Origin: Sphingomonadaceae bacterium
Lineage (GTDB): Bacteria > Pseudomonadota > Alphaproteobacteria > Sphingomonadales > Sphingomonadaceae
Assembly: GCA_947463325.1 (NCBI GenBank)
Contig: CANHQT010000014.1
Span: forward strand, 1-50,866
Length of the DNA: 50,866 bases
Direction: 5' to 3'
Made by a program: the position numbers and the translations under genes. Shown piece by piece: positions 17,982 through 25,803 of this stretch. The notes beneath the pieces are model-generated. The model saw nothing but the letters and a program-made list of their open reading frames with translations, was not told the DNA's origin and did not search any database. Every line of letters starts with the position of its first letter. Positions within the stretch are counted from its first letter, which is position 1.

Positions 17982-18986
17982 ATGTCCGATATCCCGAACA
18001 TTCAGCCCGATCCGCGCGGCAGCACGGTGCTTGCTGCGCCCGATAAGACGGTGGATGTGCGCGAGGTTTTCGGAATCGATATCGACATGACTGTCCCCGC
18101 CTTCAGCGAGGCGGACGAGCGGGTGCCCGATTTCGACCCGGCCTATGTGTTCGATCCGGACACAACGCTCGCGATTCTGGCCGGCTTTGCCCATAACCGC
18201 CGGGTGATGGTGCAGGGCTATCACGGCACCGGTAAATCGACGCACATCGAACAGGTCGCCTCGCGCCTCAACTGGCCGTGCGTGCGTATCAACCTCGACA
18301 GCCATGTCAGCCGTATCGACCTGGTCGGGCGTGACGCGATCGTGTTGCGCGATGGACAGCAGATCACCGAGTTCCGCGAAGGCCTGCTCCCCTGGGCTCT
18401 GCAGACGCCGACCGCGCTGGTCTTTGACGAATATGATGCTGGTCGGCCCGACGTGATGTTCGTCATCCAGCGCGTGCTCGAAGCGGACGGAAAGCTCACT
18501 CTGCTTGATCAGAACCGGGTGATCCGCGCCAACCCCTGGTTCCGCCTGTTCGCCACCGCCAATACCGTCGGCCTTGGTGACACGACTGGCCTTTACCATG
18601 GCACGCAACAGATCAACCAGGGCCAGATGGACCGCTGGAACATCGTCGTCACGCTCAACTATCTGCCGGCTGAGACCGAAGCGCGCATCGTCCTCGCCAA
18701 GTCCGGCGAATATGATGACCCGCAGGGCAAGGCGATGGTCGAGAATATGGTGAAGGTGGCGGAACTCACCCGTCAGGGCTTCATGAATGGCGATATTTCG
18801 ACGGTCATGAGCCCCCGCACTGTCATCAGCTGGGCGCAGAACACCACCATCTTCAAGGATGTGGGCTTTGCCTTCCGTCTCTCCTTCCTCAACAAATGTG
18901 ATGAGGCGGAACGGATGCTGGTTGCCGAATATTACCAGCGCGTGTTCGGCAAGGATCTGCCGGAAAGCGTTGTCGGCAAGGCCTGA
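17982..18986 (+). CDS. cobS: Cobaltochelatase subunit CobS (AAA+ ATPase)
   Basis: MoxR-type AAA+ ATPase (334 aa) that with CobT forms the ATP-driven motor of aerobic cobaltochelatase, helping CobN insert Co2+ into hydrogenobyrinate diamide. The N-terminus carries [12 protein letters not shown]. Walker A is GYHGTGKST (residues about 79-87), Walker [11 protein letters not shown], then sensor 1 [12 protein letters not shown] and the arginine-containing [11 protein letters not shown]. The length is normal. It follows the J-domain gene by 14 nt. CobT is 2.1 kb downstream with two other genes between. No cobalamin-synthesis gene or CobN is in this window, so the motor could serve another chelatase or protein-remodelling role. 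Confidence 0.95.
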   Translation: MSDIPNIQPDPRGSTVLAAPDKTVDVREVFGIDIDMTVPAFSEADERVPDFDPAYVFDPDTTLAILAGFAHNRRVMVQGYHGTGKSTHIEQVASRLNWPCVRINLDSHVSRIDLVGRDAIVLRDGQQITEFREGLLPWALQTPTALVFDEYDAGRPDVMFVIQRVLEADGKLTLLDQNRVIRANPWFRLFATANTVGLGDTTGLYHGTQQINQGQMDRWNIVVTLNYLPAETEARIVLAKSGEYDDPQGKAMVENMVKVAELTRQGFMNGDISTVMSPRTVISWAQNTTIFKDVGFAFRLSFLNKCDEAERMLVAEYYQRVFGKDLPESVVGKA

Positions 18987-18998
18987 TCTCCCGCGCCT

Positions 18999-19029
18999 TT
19001 ACCAGAAGGTGAAGTCGCGGTTACCAGAA
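18999..19029 (+). repeat. Direct repeat TTACCAGAA, two copies
   Basis: The 9-mer TTACCAGAA occurs at 18999-19007 and 19021-19029, 22 nt apart (two helical turns), in the 100-nt gap between cobS and the membrane-anchored acidic protein. It could be a regulator-binding tandem site or chance. Confidence 0.4.
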
Positions 19030-19086
19030 TATTAGCTATTTCGCGTCACACACCCTAGCTGAAATGAACAGTCAGGATCAGTCTTG

Positions 19087-20394
19087 ATGCGAAAGTTCTG
19101 GGTCATTGCCGCGCTCAACATCCTGGTCCTTGGCGGGATCAGCGCCCCGGCCATCATGGCGATCCTCGGCGGCCATGCGCTGTCCGGCATCGGTGCGCCG
19201 GATGTTTGGACCTGGGGCTTGGCGTCTGTCGGCCCGCTGGCGCTGCTGGTGGTGGCTGTGCTTGCGGTGCGGCTGCATCAGCGCGGCGACGCAGAGGCGG
19301 CGGCTGTTGACCCTGCTATCGCTGCGGACCTGCCGGGCAGCGATCCCGTCAATGTAGACGAAGCCGCGAAAAGCCGGCTGAGCCGCTTTGCACGCCCGTC
19401 CGATCTCGGCGACGATACGGACTCTGCGGAAGCCCATCCGTCCGAAGCCGCTGACGATACCGGTCCGATCGAAACAGTGTCGGAATATGACCTGCTGGAT
19501 GGTGAGCGGACTGAGGCGCTTGCCGAGCATGAGCATGAGCATGAGCATGAGCAGGTTGCAGCGCAGGACTTTGCGGCGGATGCCGGAAATGGTGACGAAG
19601 GCTTTGCCGACTGGCAGGACGAAATCGTCGAGCACGACGTCGGCTCGGAACAACTGATGGCGGACCATGGCGATATCGACCACGATGGGCCTGAAACCGT
19701 TGCTGCCGAATGGCCTGAGGATCAGTTTGCTGCACATGAACCCGCGACAGAAATCGCGTCGGTCGAACCGGCCGGTTTCCGGGTAGAAGAGCTGGAAATC
19801 CATGGTGATGAGGGCGAGCTTCCGCCCATCGCCAATTGGCTGGACTCGGAAAAATCGCCCGAACTGCAGAGCGATGATCCCTTCCATGCGATCGATACCG
19901 CTGCCGAGCAGGGACACGAAGCGCTCGGGATGGGCGGACTACCCTTTTCGCGCCTGAGCTTCGCCATGCCGGCTGAAAAATCAGCTGCACAGTGGGACTG
20001 GATCTATGTCGACGGCGCTTATCATGTCGCCCCGGCAGCGCAGACCGGATTTCCCTGGGCAACCGCGGGCATTGCCCATGTTGCCGGCGCGATCACCGCT
20101 TCCCGGCTGCTGCCGGCGGGCAGCCAGGCTTCAGCCGAGGCGCGCGCCTGGCGTGAGGCGGTGGTCGGTTTCGAGCGTAGTGAGCCGATCGATCTTGCGG
20201 ACTGTGAGGCCTTTGTTGGCTGGATCAACAGCCTCGACACGGGTGATGATGCCGCGCTGCGGGCGGCCGTTGATGAGGCCCTCGAAGCCCTCAAGGCTGA
20301 GGCGCATGGCGATCATGCGCTTGCCGCCTCTCTGCCGCATGAATTTGGCCCGGAGAATGGCGGGGAGGCCGGAGGCATTGCGCTCGCGGGCTGA
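19087..20394 (+). CDS. Membrane-anchored acidic protein of unknown function
   Basis: I do not recognise this 435-residue protein. The start is the ATG at 19087-19089, with AGGA about 10 nt upstream. Two hydrophobic helices lie at the N-terminus (about residues 4-28 and 38-60, with a charged RLHQR after the second), so the bulk should face one side of the inner membrane. Residues about 75-270 are strongly acidic and low in complexity, including a Glu-His repeat at about 147-155. A more ordered C-terminal domain (about 285-430) contains AQWDWIYVDGAYHVAP and WREAVVGFERSEPIDLADC. It sits between cobS and cobT on the same strand and may be co-expressed with them, perhaps as a membrane tether; that is inference. 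Confidence 0.75.
   Translation: MRKFWVIAALNILVLGGISAPAIMAILGGHALSGIGAPDVWTWGLASVGPLALLVVAVLAVRLHQRGDAEAAAVDPAIAADLPGSDPVNVDEAAKSRLSRFARPSDLGDDTDSAEAHPSEAADDTGPIETVSEYDLLDGERTEALAEHEHEHEHEQVAAQDFAADAGNGDEGFADWQDEIVEHDVGSEQLMADHGDIDHDGPETVAAEWPEDQFAAHEPATEIASVEPAGFRVEELEIHGDEGELPPIANWLDSEKSPELQSDDPFHAIDTAAEQGHEALGMGGLPFSRLSFAMPAEKSAAQWDWIYVDGAYHVAPAAQTGFPWATAGIAHVAGAITASRLLPAGSQASAEARAWREAVVGFERSEPIDLADCEAFVGWINSLDTGDDAALRAAVDEALEALKAEAHGDHALAASLPHEFGPENGGEAGGIALAG
19525..19554 (+). repeat. GAGCAT hexanucleotide repeat inside CDS
   Basis: Four perfect tandem GAGCAT units (19525-19548) and one variant GAGCAG encode alternating Glu-His. Because the unit is 6 nt, slippage would change the Glu-His number without breaking the frame. 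Confidence 0.85.
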
Positions 20395-20457
20395 CGCGCG
20401 TGCGGGGCATGGCTGATGCCCCTATCCTAGGCGCTTTCCACCATCGGTGTCGCGGGG

Positions 20458-21078
20458 TTGGCATCCTACGCTTTCGCGCGCCTTGCTGTGCGTACCGGAT
20501 GGGTGCGCTGGTATCGCTATGCCGTCATCTATCTGCCCCGTGATGGCCTGCCGGCCATGCCGCGAGGATATAGCGCGCAGCAACTGACGCCGGACGAGGC
20601 TTTGGCGATCGACGGCGGAACGGTTGAGGAGTTTCGGCGCAACCGGATGCGTGATGGCATGACCTGCCTTGCCGTCCACAACCGCAAGGGCGTGTGCGTT
20701 GCCGCGGCCTGGATTGGCGCTGCCGATTGCGCAGAAGATGACGTCGAACTCACCTTTCGCATTCCGGCCGGCACGGCCTGGGACACGGGCATGTGGGTGC
20801 ATCCCGATCACCGGCTGGGCCGGGCCTTTTCGGCGCTTGTCGCTGCCTTGGGCGAATGGATGGAGCGGCAGGGCGTGGCCGGCAGCTACAGCCGCATAGC
20901 CGACTATAATATTGCCTCGCTGACCGCGCACCGGCGGCTCGGCGCCCGGATGATCGGCCATTTCAGCGTGCTTAAAGTGGGCCGTTGGCAATGGTGCGCA
21001 CAGGGGCATCCGCGCCTCATTCGGATCCATGATGGCAAGCGGGCCGATTTTCTCTTGCCCAAACCCCCTTCACCATAA
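20458..21078 (+). CDS. GNAT-like acetyltransferase
   Basis: Probable cytoplasmic member of the GNAT fold (206 aa), a group that transfers acetyl or other acyl groups from CoA to amines. Evidence is limited to the C-terminal half: a TGMWVHPDHRLGRAFSALV stretch that resembles the GNAT strand-4 plus acetyl-CoA pyrophosphate loop (V.P.HR.GR), then GVAGSYSRIADYNIASLTAHRRLG with the typical N...A...Y/H-type ending and GARMIGHFSVLKVG. The start appears to be a TTG at 20458, the only start-like codon after the preceding in-frame stop; a GTG further in is possible. It lies 63 nt after the acidic membrane protein and 25 nt before cobT. The substrate is unknown. Confidence 0.7.
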   Translation: MASYAFARLAVRTGWVRWYRYAVIYLPRDGLPAMPRGYSAQQLTPDEALAIDGGTVEEFRRNRMRDGMTCLAVHNRKGVCVAAAWIGAADCAEDDVELTFRIPAGTAWDTGMWVHPDHRLGRAFSALVAALGEWMERQGVAGSYSRIADYNIASLTAHRRLGARMIGHFSVLKVGRWQWCAQGHPRLIRIHDGKRADFLLPKPPSP

Positions 21079-21103
21079 CGATTTGCCGCCCTAAGGCAGC
21101 GGC

Positions 21104-22930
21104 ATGGCCGCGCCCAATCCGCTCGATGATTTCAAATCCGTGCTCGCCGGCGCGGCGCGTGCGCTGGCGCGTGAAGCGGAGCTTGAGGTCGCCTTTACTT
21201 CGGATGCGCCGCACAGCGTCGGCAAAACGCTGAAGGTCACATCCCCGCCGCGCAGCCTTCCGCCGTCGGAAGTCGCCATCGCGCGCGGTCAGGCCGATGC
21301 GCAGGTGCTGCGCATGCGCCATCATGATGCGGCGCTCCACGCACGCGGTCGGCCCGCCGATGCCACGGCAGCAGCTGCGTTCGACGCGGTCGAGGATGCG
21401 CGGATCGCGGCCCTTGGCGCGCGGCGCATGGCCGGCCTCAAGGCCAATCTGACCGCAGAGACTGCACAACGCCTCGCCTCCAATCCGATTTCGCGGGCGC
21501 AAGCGCCGGGGGATGTGCCCATCGCCACCGCGCTCGAACTGCTGGTGCGTGAAGCGGCGGGCAGCCTTGCCGTCCCAGACAGCGCTCTTGCCGGCCTTGC
21601 GATGGTGCGCGGTGACATTGAGGACAAGGCCGGCGGCGATTTCGAGGCGCTGGCGCTGCTGCTCGATGATCAGGCCGCCTTCGCCGGGCAGGCGACACGC
21701 CTTCTCGAACATCTCGGCCTCCTCAACCCGGACATGGACCTTTCCCCCACCGAGCCTGACGAACAGGGCGAGAGTGAGGAGGATGTGCCGGACGAGAGCG
21801 AGCAGGGCGAGGATCAGCAACAGGGCGGCGCCGCCGAAGCGCAGGCGCGCATGGAACGGCGCGAGGGCGAGACCGGCGAAAGCGAGGATGGCGACGTCGA
21901 TCTCGAGGCCGAAGACGGCGATGATGACGGCGAAATGGGTGACATGGGCGATGATGCGCCGATGCCGACGCGCCCCAACCGCCCGCACCACGACATCCCT
22001 GATTTCAATTACCGCATCTTCACCGACAAGCATGATGAGGTGATCGGCGCGACCGAGCTGTGCGATGCCGAGGAATTGACGCGCCTGCGCGGTTTCCTCG
22101 ACCAGCAACTGGTGCCGCTGCAATCGGCGGTGACGCGGCTTGCCAACCGCCTGCAGCGCCGCCTGATGGCGCAGCAGAACCGCGCCTGGGATTTCGATCA
22201 GGAAGAAGGCACGCTCGATGCCGCGCGGCTCGCGCGCGTGGTGGCCAACCCCACGCTGTCGCTTTCCTACAAAATCGAGCGTGACACCGAATTCCGCGAT
22301 ACGGTGGTGACGCTGCTGATCGACAATTCGGGATCGATGCGCGGCCGCCCGATCAGCATTGCCGCGATCAGTGCGGACATCCTCGCCCGCACGCTCGAAC
22401 GTGTTGGCGTAAAGACGGAAATCCTCGGCTTTACCACCCGCACCTGGAAGGGCGGACAGAGCCGTGAGGACTGGCTGGCTGCCGCCCGCCCGCCTGCGCC
22501 CGGCCGCCTCAATGATGTGCGCCATATCATCTACAAGCCGGCGGATGAGCCCTATCGCCGCGCCCGCAACTCGCTCGGCCTGATGATGCGCGAAGGGCTG
22601 CTCAAGGAAAATATCGACGGCGAAGCGCTGATCTGGGCGCACAGCCGCATCATCGGCCGGCCGGAGGATCGCCGCATCCTGATGGTCATCTCCGACGGTT
22701 CGCCGGTCGATGATTCAACCCTCAGCGTCAACGCCGGCGGCTATCTCGACCAGCATCTCAGGCAGGTGATCCACTGGATCGAGAATAAGAGCCCGGTCGA
22801 ACTCGTCGCCATCGGCATCGGCCATGACGTCACCCGCTGGTATTCGCGCGCAGTGACCATCATGGACGCCGAACAATTGGGCGGCGCCATCATCGACCAG
22901 CTGGCTGGGCTGTTCGACGTCAAGGGGTGA
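21104..22930 (+). CDS. cobT: Cobaltochelatase subunit CobT (VWA protein)
   Basis: 608-residue partner of CobS. It has an N-terminal helical region (1-200), a long acidic low-complexity linker (about 208-290, rich in Glu/Asp/Gln/Gly) and a C-terminal von Willebrand A domain with the metal-ion-dependent adhesion site DNSGSM near residue 406, followed by [10 protein letters not shown] and the second MIDAS part [28 protein letters not shown] before the VWA domain is a CobT hallmark. Length and layout match CobT of other alphaproteobacteria (about 600-630). It ends 4 nt before the convergent minus-strand exported cassette. Its role with CobN is known from the family; CobN is not in this window. 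Confidence 0.95.
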   Translation: MAAPNPLDDFKSVLAGAARALAREAELEVAFTSDAPHSVGKTLKVTSPPRSLPPSEVAIARGQADAQVLRMRHHDAALHARGRPADATAAAAFDAVEDARIAALGARRMAGLKANLTAETAQRLASNPISRAQAPGDVPIATALELLVREAAGSLAVPDSALAGLAMVRGDIEDKAGGDFEALALLLDDQAAFAGQATRLLEHLGLLNPDMDLSPTEPDEQGESEEDVPDESEQGEDQQQGGAAEAQARMERREGETGESEDGDVDLEAEDGDDDGEMGDMGDDAPMPTRPNRPHHDIPDFNYRIFTDKHDEVIGATELCDAEELTRLRGFLDQQLVPLQSAVTRLANRLQRRLMAQQNRAWDFDQEEGTLDAARLARVVANPTLSLSYKIERDTEFRDTVVTLLIDNSGSMRGRPISIAAISADILARTLERVGVKTEILGFTTRTWKGGQSREDWLAAARPPAPGRLNDVRHIIYKPADEPYRRARNSLGLMMREGLLKENIDGEALIWAHSRIIGRPEDRRILMVISDGSPVDDSTLSVNAGGYLDQHLRQVIHWIENKSPVELVAIGIGHDVTRWYSRAVTIMDAEQLGGAIIDQLAGLFDVKG

Positions 22931-22934
22931 GGGG

Positions 22935-23531
22935 TCATCTGCGACGTGCAGGCCGGGCAATGTGGGCGGACGCAGCAATGTGCCGGAAAGCCGCTATGCC
23001 GTTTGCGAAATAGTGGATGGATGGAGCTTCAAAGGTAGCCATGTAGAGGCGGCCATCAATTATTGCCGCATGAGCTTCCCCGCTCCGATGTAGATTATCA
23101 CGGCCGATGAAGCTGTAGGTGAAGCGAATGCCTGGATTTCCAGCGAAGCGAATGGGCTCTTGGCTGTCGAGAGTGAAAATACTGACATCGCGAGCGATAC
23201 GATAGCTATTTTCAAGCAGCGTTGGAATGTCGGTTGGCAGCATAGTTGATGTAAAACGTGGGAGCGGTCGGTTACGGCGGTCTACCTCGCGGAACAAAGT
23301 TCGGTTGTTTTCTGTTCCTCCGTAAAAAGAAACATCATTAAGTAGCTCGCCGTCGAGCGTCCAAGTCTCTGAATTTCGACCTGGCCGGGCGTCTAATTTG
23401 TTCCAATCTCGATCGGGGCTTACCTGCAAGTCGGAGCGTGCGACGTTAACAGGAGTTGATGCAGGCACTAGGTCGTTAGCGAACGCAGGAGAAGAGGAAA
23501 TCAGCGCAAGAATTAGGGTGATGCGATGCAC
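22935..23531 (-). CDS. Exported protein of unknown function
   Basis: 198-residue protein with an N-terminal Sec signal (MHRITLILALISSSPAFA, cleavage after AFA), so probably periplasmic. I do not recognise a named domain. It has a pattern WTLDGELLNDVSFYGG, then LPRFTSTMLPTDIPTLLE, FAGNPGIRFTYSF and a C-terminal HAAIIDGRLYMATFEAPSIHYF, which looks like a compact alpha/beta domain. The start is a GTG (23529-23531) with GGAG upstream, 16 nt after the M48 gene stops. It is last in a three-gene operon and is A/T-richer than cobT just beyond it, which suggests transfer. Confidence 0.82.
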   Translation of the reverse strand: MHRITLILALISSSPAFANDLVPASTPVNVARSDLQVSPDRDWNKLDARPGRNSETWTLDGELLNDVSFYGGTENNRTLFREVDRRNRPLPRFTSTMLPTDIPTLLENSYRIARDVSIFTLDSQEPIRFAGNPGIRFTYSFIGRDNLHRSGEAHAAIIDGRLYMATFEAPSIHYFANGIAAFRHIAASAHIARPARRR

Positions 23532-23547
23532 TACTTGGGCTCCAAAT

Positions 23548-24783
23548 CTATGGTTGAATTAAAGTTCGCAGCATCGCTGCGTCTAAAGCATCGGGCTGTG
23601 CCTCTAAGAATGCCTGCAACGCTATCCGACCTTCAGCAACGGACCCACTGCGGATCAGCGAAAGGCCTAAACCACGCTTCGCTGCATGCATTTGCGGGTT
23701 AAGCGCCAGTGCCTCGCGATAAAATCCGATGGCACTAATCAAGTCACGAGGGTTACCGCGGGTCCTGTACAGCTCAGCGCGCGCATAATGTAAATCTGCA
23801 GTCCATCCGTCGCTAGCAAGCCTTGCGATTATGAACTCGGTGCCTCCAAAGTCGTTGAGTTTGATCTGATCTGATAGAAACTCTGGAATCCATCGTGCCA
23901 TTGCTGTCCGATATTGCTCTCGTCCATCATAGTCGCCAGCACTGGGAATACGATTAGCCATCAAGCTTAAGGTATCGGCGCGTTCAAGATCACTAGGATG
24001 TGATGCCAAAAAAGGAACGCCGCCATAACGATTTGTCCGCTGACCGCGAGCGACGGCCGATGCATCGCTCTCGTTCATCACTGCTCGCCATACATCGGCC
24101 GACGCTGATGGGCGGAACTGCGACTGAGTGGTATATGCGAAGCTCAACAGATCTGCTTCGCGCTCTTGGTTGCGATTATATGCGGCTAACGAGCCGTGCA
24201 CAGCATAGAGCAAATCCTGAAAGGACGTCCCATATCTCAAACCGGAATTCTGTGAAAAACCTACGAGTACCGATGCCCAAGCAAGAGCGTCACTCGCGCT
24301 TCTTCGTGCACGAAACCGTGTTAACGAGTGTCTCAGTTCAAAATGCGCGAATTCATGGGCTAGAATAGATGCTAGCTCCCCTTCATTACGTACGCGCAAC
24401 AACAAGCCGCTGTATACATGCATCGTGCCATTTGCAGACATCGTTGCGTTAAACACAGGAAGTCGTAGGATGTATATCCGGGCACTGCCACACCGGTCAT
24501 TGCCAACTGCACGGCAAAGAACCGACCGGACATACGCATTTAGTTCTTCGTCTTGAATCACCACTGGTAAGTCACGAATAGTCCGCTCTGCCTCATCCGC
24601 TTGTAACCATTGCCCTTGCTCATCTGTGCCTTGCGGCTGATATGCGCCGACATACGGAGGAACGACGAACTCGGGCTTTTCGCGGTCCCTATTTGCCACA
24701 GCGGCAGCCGAGTCTGGTAAGAATGTAAGCGCGGATCCAAGTGCTAGAAACGCCGTTAGAGCACGACGGCGTGCAACGTTCAT
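23548..24783 (-). CDS. Exported M48-family metalloprotease with TPR-like tail
   Basis: Zinc metalloprotease of the M48 (BepA/Loi/Ste24-like) family, 411 aa, with a cleavable signal peptide (LGSALTFLPDSAAAVA) and therefore likely periplasmic. The active site is HEFAH near residue 142 within ILAHEFAHFELRHS; the third zinc ligand is the Glu in NQEREADLLSF. The SHPSDLERADTL segment ending the catalytic domain is also typical. Residues about 320-411 form two or three TPR-like helical hairpins (RGNPRDLISAIGFYREALAL, GLSLIRSGSVAEGR). This domain pairing is like BepA, which clears stalled outer-membrane assembly intermediates; an analogous role is inferred. It overlaps the upstream gene by 4 nt (ATGA). 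Codon use is A/T-richer than flanking genes. Confidence 0.92.
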   Translation of the reverse strand: MNVARRRALTAFLALGSALTFLPDSAAAVANRDREKPEFVVPPYVGAYQPQGTDEQGQWLQADEAERTIRDLPVVIQDEELNAYVRSVLCRAVGNDRCGSARIYILRLPVFNATMSANGTMHVYSGLLLRVRNEGELASILAHEFAHFELRHSLTRFRARRSASDALAWASVLVGFSQNSGLRYGTSFQDLLYAVHGSLAAYNRNQEREADLLSFAYTTQSQFRPSASADVWRAVMNESDASAVARGQRTNRYGGVPFLASHPSDLERADTLSLMANRIPSAGDYDGREQYRTAMARWIPEFLSDQIKLNDFGGTEFIIARLASDGWTADLHYARAELYRTRGNPRDLISAIGFYREALALNPQMHAAKRGLGLSLIRSGSVAEGRIALQAFLEAQPDALDAAMLRTLIQP

Positions 24784-25559
24784 TGTGCCGCTCCCCCACG
24801 TTCACCACTTATTGGTAGCGTGCCCGGGAAGTCTTCCAGCAACTGGCTAACGCGCCGCACAGCGCCGTCTGCTTCTCGAACATCTCCACCCATTGCGAAA
24901 TCAGCGTTGATCCAAACCAGATTGCCAGTTTGCAGATCGACCAGCCCTGCATATCCTGCATGCAGCCCTGAAGTCACTCCAACCCCAACTGCCGCTGCAG
25001 CGAAAATTTGTAATAGTTTGCGACCCGTTGAACCATAATGGTCCTCAGTCGTGATGAAGAGGGCGTAGTCAGCCTGATCAGCTCCGGGTAGCGTCCTGAC
25101 GCCCTCGCCGAGCGTCCACTCGAAGACATTCTCCCGATTGTCGCGTTTTTTGGTTTCTAACCGATTGCCAACAAAGAACTGATAATTGATGATCGACTGG
25201 GACACTGCACCAAAAAGAGCACTATAATCTCTTAAGAGCTGTGCATCGCTGCCGATTGGCTCTTGGATCCTTACAATTTGGGCGTTGAGTGTCGGTAGAG
25301 CCTGATCAAGCGCCGTACCAATATGGCCGCGCGCCTGTTCGGTCCAGTCAGCTCTGGGCTCAAACAGGCCTCCTGTCGATTGTGCACCTACTGTGACATC
25401 AGGACGAAATACCAGAATTCTAGCACTACCATCATTAGGAAAGCTGAATCCTTGCCGAACTGCGGTTCGCTCCTGTGCATGGGTCAGACTAGGAAGTGCG
25501 ACTATAAAGACACTGGAGATAAACACCAAAACAGCCAGCAATCGACTTCGGCGAATCAT
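24780..25559 (-). CDS. Exported protein, CsgG/GNA1162-like by pattern
   Basis: 259-residue exported protein of unknown function, first gene of the M48 cassette. The ATG at 25557-25559 is chosen for the strong GGGAGGAG box 6 nt upstream and the clean signal peptide (RRSRLLAVLVFISSVFIVALPSLTHA). The mature part has SARILVFRPDVTVG, a helical section, ADYALFITTEDHYGS, a short hydrophobic helix (FAAAAVGVGV), then AGYAGLVDLQTGNLVWIN and a final VSQLLEDFP helix. The ending 'A-L-x-D-x-x-T-G-x-x-x-W ... LL..FP' resembles CsgG/GNA1162-type periplasmic proteins, a fold guess from pattern only. It overlaps the M48 gene by 4 nt, so they are coupled. Confidence 0.8.
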   Translation of the reverse strand: MIRRSRLLAVLVFISSVFIVALPSLTHAQERTAVRQGFSFPNDGSARILVFRPDVTVGAQSTGGLFEPRADWTEQARGHIGTALDQALPTLNAQIVRIQEPIGSDAQLLRDYSALFGAVSQSIINYQFFVGNRLETKKRDNRENVFEWTLGEGVRTLPGADQADYALFITTEDHYGSTGRKLLQIFAAAAVGVGVTSGLHAGYAGLVDLQTGNLVWINADFAMGGDVREADGAVRRVSQLLEDFPGTLPISGERGGAAQ

Positions 25560-25690
25560 GATCACTCCTCCCAAATAGAGGAGTTGCTAAGTATATATCA
25601 TTGGATTAATCAAGCCATTTGGGAATTGTGAAGTGAATCAAAGTTTTTGATAGTTACGGTCTCGGCAAATAGAGGCGTGACATAATTATT

Positions 25691-25710
25691 AAAAACCTGA
25701 TTTTTCAGTT
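25691..25710 (-). terminator. Weak terminator after TonB receptor
   Basis: On the minus strand a short CTGA/TCAG stem (25697-25700 with 25705-25708) with a 4-nt loop is followed by a T-run (complement of 25691-25695), about 95 nt past the receptor stop. The stem is only 4-6 bp. The rest of the A/T-rich gap 25560-25803 carries the cassette promoter, not resolved further. Confidence 0.35.
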
Positions 25711-25803
25711 ACTTATCTGCTTAAGTGCGTATGGCGCATTCAATCATCCCGCGCGCGCCAGACGCGCAGGTTGGAGAGTATATTCTTGCGCAAGTAATCT
25801 GCG

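Noticed and set aside
19525..19554. GAGCAT array as a CRISPR-like or phase-variable switch
   Set aside because: Units are contiguous with no spacers, and 6-nt slippage keeps the reading frame, so it cannot act as an on/off switch.
23548..24783. The M48 cassette as a toxin-antitoxin or phage-defence unit
   Set aside because: All three proteins have clear export signals and no nuclease, NTPase or antitoxin features. A periplasmic function fits better.
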